DNA from: Membranipora membranacea
Taxonomy: Eukaryota > Bryozoa > Gymnolaemata > Cheilostomatida > Membraniporidae
Direction: 5' to 3'
NCBI GenBank assembly: GCA_914767715.1
Contig: OU612075.1
Coordinates: 7,686,001-7,750,000, forward strand
DNA length: 64,000 nucleotides
Under the pieces are notes generated by a model that was not told where the DNA came from, made no database searches, and worked only from the letters and a program-made list of their open reading frames with translations. This document shows positions 40,501 through 52,500 of the stretch, in pieces. A program made the position numbers and the translations under genes. Position 1 is the first letter of the stretch; each line of letters opens with the position of its first letter.

Positions 40501-43500
40501 TGTGCATTGCAATGCAGAGGTATATTTGAGTGCATGGTGTAAGACAATCATGGAGAAAAGGTTACTGTCAATTGGTATTGGAAAAAAAATTCTGCAACGG
40601 GAAAAATATTTGAAATGATTGCTACACTTTCTAGAATTAATGTTTGTCCTCAACTCCAACATTCGAAAAAAAACAAATAACTTGTTTTTCCATCAGAGCA
40701 TTCTAGCAAATTACCAATTTTCATGTCCGCACTAATTTCATCTAACAGCAAAAAATATATCTCACTCTATCTATAAGAATCATTTATCTATTATTCATCA
40801 TTTATGCATTATTATAGACATTTTAATATATATATTATATGTGTTCCATATATATCTATAAAATATATATATTCATTATATTATATTTAATATGTTATCT
40901 ACCGTATATAATATATGTTTTATATATTATTATATATGGATGCATTATTTTGTACTTACAAGCTGCTGCCGCATTCATCCCATTTAGTTTTCAGCGACTG
41001 CTCGATGACTATGTAACCAATCTTCTCGACATCATTGTTCTCAATGTTCAGATCAGCCACACAGGATAGCGAGCGCAGATCCCTCATCATCAGACCGGTG
41101 AAGTTTGTGATCAGATTGTTACTCAAGTCAAGCCTGCCAGTAATCTCCCTTACACCGGCTCCAGGGACTACAAAGTAGGTGTAGGTTTGTTAATCAGGTC
41201 AGGGTCAGGGTTGGGGTCAGAGTCGAGGTCAGAGTCGAGGTCAGAGTCGGGGTCAGAGTCGGGGTCAGAGTCGGGGTCAGAGTCGGGGTCAGAGTCGGGG
41301 TCAGAGTCGGGGTAGAGTCGGGGTCAGAGTCGGGGTCAGAGTCGGGGTCAGAGTCGGGGTCAGGGTTGAATCAGTTTCGGATTCAGAATCAAATTCAGTT
41401 TCATGTACAAAAGAAAGAGCCTTCTCTTCTCGTGTTTTTCAATGCATGTTTTACCAAGATCAAAGTCGAATATCATGGTACAAAACTTTGTACCGGGTTT
41501 CAAAAAATCAGTTACTCAAAGTGACTTAAATTGATAGGAAGGACACTGCTATTGCCAATTTAGACATGGACAAAATGTTGGTATAAAGAATGTCTTCATC
41601 TATGTAGCACCAATAACGTCAAGAATTTATCAACTATCGGTCAATCATTCAAATATATCATTTGTTATCAATGGCCAAGCGAGTTAGAATATGGTTTAAG
41701 TTCAGTTTAGCAGAGTTTGAGGAAATTTAAGACTTATTTATTGCTAACACTGGTGTTATCAAAGACTGTCACCAAAATGGGTTCAGCAACTATGATGCTC
41801 GCATTTGGGTCACCGTAACTGTCAAATATCTCATTCAATGTCAGAAAAAGAAGCATTCTCAGTCAACCATTGAGATATCTTTCAAGGTCACTTCAAGGTC
41901 ACCTCGAGATCAAATGAATGTAGAGGTTATCACATTATATGGCTATCAGGCTGTGAGAAATTATATCTAACAAATTTCAACAGTGTAGGCATCTATGCAT
42001 CAAAGTGGAAAAGTCACTTACATGGTGCATCCTCCGATAGATAAAAGTCATTTTTATCCTCGTCACTGTTACCATTGCCGAAGTCGATACAGTTGGAGCT
42101 AAGATCTAGGACATGCCAGGTCAGATTCTCCGGCGGTTCGTCGGCTAACAGTGCATATTCGGTGTTATCAGTGGCAATAGAGAAAGCATTACACGGCAGG
42201 TCATCAATCTGGTTATGCTGAAGATCTGTCAAATAGAATAGAAAAAGAAGATCATGTTGATTTTAACAACCTACTGGGTGGATTTGGATACTTTTGCAAA
42301 ATTGTCTGCTCATGCCCAGTTTTGATCAAATGAAAAGTTGTGTCCTCTTTGTAAAAATACAGTGCGGACCAATGAGTAAATTACGAAAAGGTAATCACAA
42401 TAACCAGACAACTGTTCAACAATGTAAACACGTAACAAGGCTTTTTAAAAAAGAATTGAATACTGGCAAAGATGTTGAGAGAAAGATCAACACCAATGTC
42501 GAGATATGTGTTTACAAAAACGCAAAAAGAGATTATCAGCAATGAAACTTACAGACTTCTGTTTCAGGCAGATATAATGGATAGAACAGGGATTTTCCAG
42601 ACGTTCCAACGTGACAGATACTTTTTATGTAGTTGTATGACAAATCTCTATAGGAACGGAAAAAATAACATATCTATCTTACGGAATTATCCAGTTTGGT
42701 CTTATCTTGCTAGCTACTACCAATCAATACAGTATTGTGTACACTAGATTAGCCAATTTCTTGGTTCTGATAGGTGGGTCGGTGGAATAAGCCACCAATT
42801 GGAGCTAACACTAGATAAAGTAGAAGAAATCCATACACTCCATTAGCCAATTAAATGTCTCCAAACTTGGTTAAATTGTGATTTTTCGTTATTGACTGTG
42901 TCAAACTTCTAACCCAGCCTTTACGCAAGATAGCTCTACTCCACACTAGAGATAATCCTGAGATGCCTCGACCCCAACCCCTATCCCAGACCGAAACCCA
43001 GACCCAACCCAGACCCAAACCCAGACCCAAACCCAACCCAGACCCGACCCCAATCCAGACTCAACCCAGACCCAACCCAGACCAAACCAAGACCTGAACC
43101 CAGACCTGAACCCAGACCTAAACCCAGACCCAAACCCAGACCCAGACCCAACCCAGACCCGACCCCAATCCAGACTCAACCCAGACCCAACCCGGACCCA
43201 ACACAGACCCAACACAGACTCAACCCAGACCCAACCCAGACCCAACCTGGACCCAACTTCAAGGTGTGACATGAAAACATCTCCAATGGCAACGAAATAA
43301 AAAAACTAACTTGGATACTCACAATATTCTTAAGTAGTGATTCTCTTCGAATGTCCATGCGTTGACAGTTTCAATCTTGTTATGACTCAAGTACAGCTCC
43401 TCCAATTGTTCCAAAGCCTGTAGAATATTCAGGAACATGGTTCAAGTTGCATGCTATTAATCGAGACAATAGTGTTAATCTGACATGGCAATGAGAGATT

Positions 43501-46500
43501 GGCATGAAATATAAAATAATTATCTGTTGGAATGGATCTCACATCACCTCCAATAATAAAAAGCTGTGTCCCCTGACAGACCGGTGAATTGTAATCACTG
43601 TCTCAGTTGCTACCACAAGTACTGACAGGAAATTAAAGTTCATACAACAACAACAACAACAAATACAACAACAACAACAAATACAACAATAACAACAAAT
43701 ACAACAACAACAAATATAACATCAACTACATCAACAACAACAACAACAACAATAACAGCAACAGGAAACGCACCTGAAAATCTGCAGCAGCAATACTTGG
43801 ACCGATGACATTGTACGAGAGGTTGAGGGTGAGAATTCCAGAGGATTCTATTCCATTATCGAGATACGAAGGAGTTAGTGCTGCTATGTTGTTGTGGCTC
43901 AAGTCCCTGCATAAAAGAAACCAATCTTTGTACTTAGAAAAGGCAATACAAGTATTTACATGTAGTGTATAACTTAAGCCCAAGTGCGATTATGCGCATT
44001 CTATTGTGACTGGGAAATATCGCAGTGACAAGTTCGACCAGTTATCTTTCCTTGGTTTTGTTGCAAAAAAATAACTCTCCAGTGACCTCTAAAACCTATT
44101 ATCGGGATATTTGAAAATCTGAGTAAAAAATAAAGGCTTTGCTATTGCAAGCTATTTTCTCCCCATTTAAGGAAAACGTGTGCCGAACCTTGTAATATAA
44201 ATTATAAATAATAAAGTTGGAATGTTTGAATATGATTTACTATTTACATATCTATTTAAATTTGATTTGGAATTTGATTCAAATCTGATTTAAATATAAT
44301 TCAAAATTTAAATAAGCATGGTCAAAACATTTGTTTTCAATAGTTAGATTTTGGTTATTGATTTTTGGTTATGGTTTTTTTGCACATGAATGAAAATAAA
44401 CATACATTTTTTTGGATAAATTTCTTTTAAACTGTATAAATATTTTGCACGTATTGTACTGTATATACAGGTTATAAAGTTTATAAAACAAAAAAAATAT
44501 AATTATAATTGCGAAGTTTAAATATGATCTACATTTATTACCATACTTACACAACCCAGGGTGTACTAGGAAAGTCTGTCGGTACTCTGGCCAGGTGTCT
44601 GTGTGTACAGTTGTAGCGGTTAATAGCGTAGAAGTCGCAGATATCTGTAGCATTACACAAGTCATAATTCTCAAGGTCAGAGGTGTCGGCAGAATTGATG
44701 GACTCGTTGTAAACAAATCTCAGGTCCTGTCCATCGGGCTGTCAAATCAGTAATGAAATAATAAAATAACTGAATAAAATATAAATTAAAATATATTAAA
44801 AAATGAAAAGTGTAAAAAAACATGAACAGATATAAAATATGTAAGGAACGAACTAACTTGTTCTAGGAGGTCATATGTTCAGTAAGAGTAGAAAGGCAAA
44901 CAGGTCAAATAATTACACCCTCGGGAGATCAGTGGGTTTGCCTGACCTCCACAGAAATGTCAGTTAGATTTTGCACTCCAAGATGCGATAATGCTGTCAA
45001 GCTGAATTAATGATTTCCCGGCTCTTTGTTACTGATTTACTTCAGTTCCTTTCACAACACCCTTTATAAAGATTTCTGCACCGCCAATTTAGTAGTTCCT
45101 GCAAACTCTTTATACTGTAAAAATGCCTCTATCATTTAAAAAGAGGTATTACAGTATATATAATCTTAAACTGTTGCTGCGAACCTACCAGATAGCATGT
45201 GATGTTCTGTATATCAATCACATAATCATCCAAGTCACCTTCAATTATCAGGTCCAGTATGGGGGCAAAGCCACAGTAACAGCTGTATGGGTTCTCACCA
45301 GCATTCCTATGTAATAAATCCACAATGATACAACAATGATGCAACAATGATACAACAGTGATACAACAATTCAGCAAGAACTGTGTTAAGCAAAGCAGTG
45401 AAGGGCATATGGCAATTAACGGTTAAAATCGCAAGTCTGTCTCTGTCCGAAGACTGAGAAATAACAGTGCCTAAGGGCGTGCCCACTTTTTTCGGCGCCA
45501 GTCGCTCTTAGTTTGCAGACAGGTCTGAGCACTCCTTGGACGTTAGTTGAGCCCAGCAGTCGGTAGACCGCAGCGGGATTCGAACCCAAGACCTCCAACG
45601 CTTGCGCATTAGTGCTGCTCCGCAAGGGAAATCAAGGTTCCATAGATATGGTCCGTCTTTGTAAGGCTTTGTAAAAATTTGTTTTTGAATATTATGCTTC
45701 TTCAATTTTGGGTTGATGCTGCTGCAAATATGAGAGCTAGTTGAGGTATGATATTCTGAGATTGTCTGAATGGTCTTACATAAAGAAGTTGAAAGTATCT
45801 GCGACAGCTTCATATGTTCCTAGCCAGGATTCATCTAGCGTACTCAGCCTGTTACGTGAAACATCTCTGTAATATAACAAAATATGATTCATCTTTATAA
45901 ACATGAGAATATTTGACTGAAAAGGGAAAAAGTGGCCAGAAGAGGTCTTAATAGAAGCAAATTCAACCTTTGCTATCATAGAGACGCTGTATGGGTAAGC
46001 TGAATCTTAGTCTGGTCCCGATTGAACTAGTCTTCATTACAAATTTTTATGGTTTTGGCATGTTTGATTGTCGGAAAATTAGTGAGCAGTATACAAGAAA
46101 ATGCCAGTTGACAGCAATACTTCTATGGTGGGGCTGGTTGTTCTCCAAATTAACATGACAGATAAAGGGATGGTTGCTGAGATCACCCCATCCGCACTGG
46201 GAAAAGTTAGGTTTCATTGGCAATATGTAAACATGACAATTGGGCCAGTTTGTGACACTGTCGCTACGGTGCAGGGAGACTCATAGCACAAGCAAACAGT
46301 GTGTGCTGAGAGAGTGGCATTGACCTTCACCACTTTTCACAACAGAGTCCATTAATATTATCAAATGCAAAGATTCTGCAATGTGAATGCCATCCGAATG
46401 CAGTAAGCATCAGGTCCAAACCAAGGAGTTATGTTGCTCCTCCTCTTAAGTTCTAATAATTTCTAGTCTTGAACTCACACAAAAAGCAGCTGTGCATTGT

Positions 46501-49500
46501 CAGTAGGATTGGACAGTTCAGGTAGCACGGCTTTAAGCAGGTTGGAGGACATATCTATTGTTCTGAGGTCCTCGAACTCGGTAAACCCATATCTTAAGTC
46601 TGATATCCTGTTGTCGGATATATCGACCAGCTCCAGGTCTCTAGGCAGGTAACGTGTGTCCAGGGTCTCCAACTGATTACCATCCAGTGATCTGTCAATT
46701 TTAAAATGAGGAACATCAGAAAAAAGAGAAGTCTATGTGGTCAGTTGCCTCCGTCAAAACTAGGACTGAGAAAAGTAATGAGTTTGTGATCAATGTTATA
46801 CTCACTCAACCTGACATCAGTGTGCACTCATAAAAATCACTAGCAGTACGACTCCAGCAATAGCAAAAATGATAGTTTTGGTGAACAGATAGTCACAGAA
46901 TGGTACAAATCAGAGCTGTGAAAGCTTTTTCAAGAATTTTCGCCAGTCAGTTACAATTAAACAAATAAACAATTAAACAATCAAAGAGAAGCGGGATTGA
47001 ATATGACCCAATAACTCAGATAGACACAATCTTAGTCTTTGTCTGTTATGCCCTATCATTGGATGAAACACCATTTCATCGGGACATATTTATTGTCGAA
47101 AACCACAACAGGTTCCAACCCCGTTTGGTTTCAATGAACTGAGGATCAATTGAATGGTAACTTACAGTCTGAGCGTAGAGGCTGGGAATAACCCCTCCGC
47201 TGGGTAGCCGTCTCCGATGGATAAGCATGCCGGATGATCTATCACCGGTTCAATGGTCAAGATGGCATTGTCTGAGAGTTTTAGCTCTGTGAGTAAAGCA
47301 AAATCCTTCAGCCAAGTAGGAATCATCTGCAGCTCGTTGCCAGATAGATCTCTACAAATACCCAAAGGGAGAAGTCTATAGAATGTACCCTACTGTCACA
47401 CTGATCATGTGATATACTAGTCCATGTATATCTCTGATCGGTGCAGAGTGAACAAATTCACTTAGCATGAGTACCATCACAAGGAGTTTAATGTGGCGAC
47501 CCAAGTTTAAGTCCAATCAGGGTGGGCACACATTAAGTACTCGCTCTAAATTTATTTTTACCATCACAGATACGCATGATAAGAGTGTAGTCTCAATGCC
47601 AGTGTTCCCTACTGCTGACAGTGAAGAATGGCTCTCAACTGAAATAACTCAAAGTGATGTATATTAGAACTACTATACAAATAGAAGACAACTTATCATA
47701 CAATCTCCAAAAAACCAAGGCTACTCCCCAAAACAAAAAAAGTAGCCGAGTGACAAGGCTAAGGTAATTGCCCATTAATGGCATCAACAAGACTTCTAGT
47801 CTGTGTCCAAGAGCCAGTCCTTGCTGCTGCCTTGTATATATCTCAATCAATATTGCCTTAATTTTTCAATTTTTCAGAATCCCCATACAAAAACAGCAAC
47901 AACAGAATTTTATTGATGGCAATGTCTTTGTGTAAAAATTTACTAATTTAAAACTTTTCTCATCCTAAGAATTTGTAACATATCCAATGGTCAGTTGTGA
48001 GGGTTCAAAACTTTAGGAAACAGTTAGCCAGTTCCCTCAATTTGCACAATGGTTACAGATCTGATATTGATGTAAGAAAGTAATGGCTGAACTAATATGC
48101 TGAGCTTATCCTTTGAAGGTCATGCCTCGCCTGGGATACTTCATAACTAGTGGTACAATTCTCTTGATTTTTAATTCTAATTGTAGTCTTTATTTGTTAA
48201 TTTATTTTTAAACCCTTAATCTTTTTTCATCTAACTTCTCCTGATTCCATTTGAAATTAAAAAAAAATTTAGCCACTGACACCCATGCGATTCTAAGTCG
48301 CAACAACATATATATGTCTATGTTATATATACAACTATACGTGACAATATGTGACTATATACGTCTATAAATGGCTACATATGGCTATGGTTACAGCATA
48401 TCTATTATGGCCAATGTTATATAACATAAAATAATGATACTAATTATGCTTACAGTAGCTGCAGCTGTTCACGAACTGGTATCAGAAGCAGCTCAAGAAA
48501 ATCCAGATCTGCTCCGAGCTCCAAGTCAAACAATGATCTAAAAGATAATATAATAATAGATAATAATATTGTTTGAAGTGGCTCAACTCTATTATCAAAG
48601 GTTTTAGGTGAAAGCCGATACCATAACGAGACAGCCAAAAACATCCGCTGTATTTGTGTCAGAGAAGGGCGATTCAACAGAGTAGATTGATTGTGGTGTT
48701 GAGCTGTATCTTACATATACTTAATAATAAACCTAGACAGGGCACTATATGGAACATAAGCATTGAGGCATTGAGGCACTTAATTTTGGGCAGCGTAACG
48801 ACATTAAAGGTGTAGAAGCAATGATGCTATCATTGATTTACTGTTTTCTAATAACTGGATCAATTTTGATCGGATGTTGAGTTTGAAAATTGCAATAGAT
48901 TTAGCAGCTTGTCATGAACAACTTGATGCTAATTTAAGGCATAAAAAATTTGAAGAAAAAGCCCACAATTAAGTGCCCCACTTCAGCTGTGTATAGTGTC
49001 CTGTCTAGGTTTATTATTAAGTCTATGGTATCTTCTTGTAAATTGGCTTATCCTCAGAGCCGCGACACTGGGAGGCAGTCATGCGTTATGTTACATTATG
49101 TGACTTACAACGAGCTAATGGAATAAATCTTGTTGAAGGTCAGGAAAGAATATAGGGTATACTTACAGCGCATTCAGCTGCTCACCGTTAAAGTCTTCGA
49201 ATAAATCAATAGGCAAAATAAATGTGTTTCCGCCCAAATTCCTGTAAAAAAATGAGCCTCAGTTTGAATAAATTTGTGGTAACTATAAAAGGAGCCGAAC
49301 AGGTGCCACTCCATAAAGGATTTTCAATCCAGAACGCATAACCTTACTTTTACATTGGAAAAAGTGTGCTAACATTCAACAAGATATCTTACTACTAAGC
49401 TGCATAGATAACATGCATTTTTTACCATGCGCAATAAAAATCATCATCAAATGGCGTTATATTTTTGAAAACTTAATCACACTTTCAATATCCAAATGCC

Positions 49501-52500
49501 TAACAAACGAACTGTTAGCCTCTCTCGACAAGCTGTGTTCAGTGGGGGTAGGGGGGGGGGGGGACCGAACCGAACTAAGCTTGTCAAGACAGGCTAAGTA
49601 ACTGTGTGCTATACTCACAGTCCCTCCAGCTTTGTATATAAGTCATTGACAAGGAACATCTCTCTCGTGATTTCTGGGAACGGATTGCTTGACAAAACCC
49701 TGTAAAAAGTCATTAAAATGCATAACATAAAACTATGACACAACCGAGTCAAAGACCAGGTGCCTTTAAAGCCAACTTGATTTAATGTGGAAACCCAACT
49801 TGCAGCCTAGAAAGATAGATAAAACCTTTTGAACTAAGTACAAAAAACATTTGCAAGTGCAATCCAGCTTTGACTATATAAAAATGGCAGTTTATCGGGC
49901 ATCTACAGTACAGTCACCGCTCATAATCATTGTGTCTGAGCAAGGGGGACAATTCCTAGTGGTAGAAATAATTTTTTTCAGAGAGAACTGTAACTATTTA
50001 AATTTTAACATATTGCAAACCTAGAGCAGTACTTACTGGTAATATTACATGTAGTAGGGACCAAAAAAATTATTTGCATAAAATTAGAATAATTGGAAAA
50101 ACTCATAACAACAACAAACTTTTTATGGTAAAAATTCGAAGGCAAACTGAATTAAAGATAAACTTACAGCTCATTCACGTTTGGTGCTTTGCTAACCTCT
50201 TTTAGCACATCTGCCAAATCATCCAAGAAACAATCGTCAAACATTCTATAAAAAAAGGCAACTAAGATACATTATTGTACACCTGTGCAATGCTTCACGG
50301 AGACTCTTGATATGATTTATATATAGATTGGATGAGGAGATAATTTAGGATAGCTCTCTGGTTTTCGGGTTAAAATAACATGGAAACCCAATTATATGAC
50401 TGTGAAAGGCAACTCCACTATCATTGTTTGATGCCCATTTGCAAATATTGTTACGTGGCTTTTTGAACGATGACAGTTTCAGCTGTTCAGAGATACGCCC
50501 GCCCAGACTAACACATGCACAGGTTCAAATGTTGTCAAAATATGATGTACTCGCTATTTGATGTCGGGCAATCTTGATTGTTGATATTGTATACTATACA
50601 ATCAACCAAGCAACTACACAGTATTTGTGTTTGACAAATTTGCCAAATCGTAAAATAAATCCGTTTGAAAATGTTTCACCAGTAACAGCATCAGCATTAA
50701 ACTTACACATATTCCAGGTTGCCGAAGACCTCATCAGTGAAATAGTCATTTGGGATGAAGCGTACTTCCGTATTAATGAATATCAGATCTATAAGAGTAT
50801 TTGGCTGTACACCGGAGTAATCGTCTGCAGCATTAGCGGCCAGCTCGGCGATAGGCGTATCAATGATGGTGCTGTAACAGGAGGAAAGAAATAAACTCAC
50901 GGTCATAGCAAGGAGTTATCTGATCTAAGTTACATTTCCTTGACTATTTGTCAACAAAATGCAGGTTTTTATAACTCTAATACTCTGAATATATGTCAAA
51001 TTTAAGGCTGGGACATATTCCCAAAACCTATTCAGGACATTTTGATGGCCTTTGAGCATGGCAGTCTTAATTACTACAGTTATTATTATTATATTAATAT
51101 TATTTTGTATTATTGTACACTTTTTTATATCCGTAGATGAACAATCCTGGTGGGGCATCTTCTGTAATAGACAGAAGAAAATGGGCATAAATGAAAGAAA
51201 AAGGGAGTCTGCTTAATCAATGCGATAGTAAATTCTGACAGTCTTAACCTCTTCTGGTGGTAAGGAACTAGGAGAGAGTACAGACCAAAGTAAAACCAAA
51301 AGATGCAAAACCAAAGATAATTAGATAATAATAATATATAATATAACGATGTATATTCATTATATCATCTTGAGACCAATAACATGTGCATACATGACCA
51401 GTTGGCAGACCCAGAAATCAGGAAGTCTCCGCAGATGAACTCTCGACCCGGATACCACTCTGTGCGTGAAGGTGTAATTTGGCACTTGTTGTCATTCATT
51501 TTAAGCCAAAACTAGAGTGTTCATATTATGAAATGCGTAATTTTACCTGATTTTACAAATTATATTTTTGCACTTTATCCGAACGAAGAGAGATAGTATC
51601 TTAATAGGCAATTATAATTCAAGGTATATGTACTGTGGGGGTAGGAAAACATAGATTTTCCTGCAACGAGAAGCTTAAAAAGTCTTCTGGGTGAAGGAAG
51701 CTGAAAAAAGGGAGATAGGGAGGAGGTGGAAAATACCCCTAAAAACTCGGAAGCTCCCTACCAAAAAGGGAGACTTGTCAGGTATGAACATGTGCACTCT
51801 CGTGATAGCACAAGTGATGGACATTGCAGAGGCCATTTATTGTTGACCTAATAGCATAGAAGTAGTCCTCTCTCTCTCTCTTGGTAAGACAACTCATGAG
51901 TAAAAAGAGCCATTCTCAGGCTCCCCCCCCCCCCCCTCAAAACTTGCTGCGGAATATTTTGTGAGGCAGGAATCATAGCTTTAGTGCCAAATCTAAATGT
52001 ATATTCAATGCCAAAAGATGTGGGTGGTTATAAGGATAGCCAAATTCCTTGCCTCTGATTGGCTGGTCGGTGGGCAAGAGCAAAATGCAAGGTCGGATGG
52101 TACTTTCCTGAAAGTACCTATTCATATTATATATAGTGAATGTTAAATTATTTAGTTTCACTTTCCTTATATCTCAATAGGTGCGCTTTGTGACCTGGCA
52201 TTGGCTCTTTTTCCCATCCAACAGCCAATCGTATCAGAGCTAACACACTGACTAGAACAGGGTCTACTCTAGGGAGGTAGACAATAACTTACATGTAGAC
52301 CGTGGTATCTAGGAAGTCTCCGGGTTTATCTGTAAGTCTGATCCATCCAAGACTGTCACAGAGTGCGAAGTCAACATCATTACCGAGGAGTAAGGTCTCG
52401 AAGCATTCACAGGGGCCACAGATTGTCTGCTGAGCTTCAGCAGTGGGCACACTGAGAAAAATCATGCATGTTATGGCAGACAGAATCTGTCGAAGAACCA

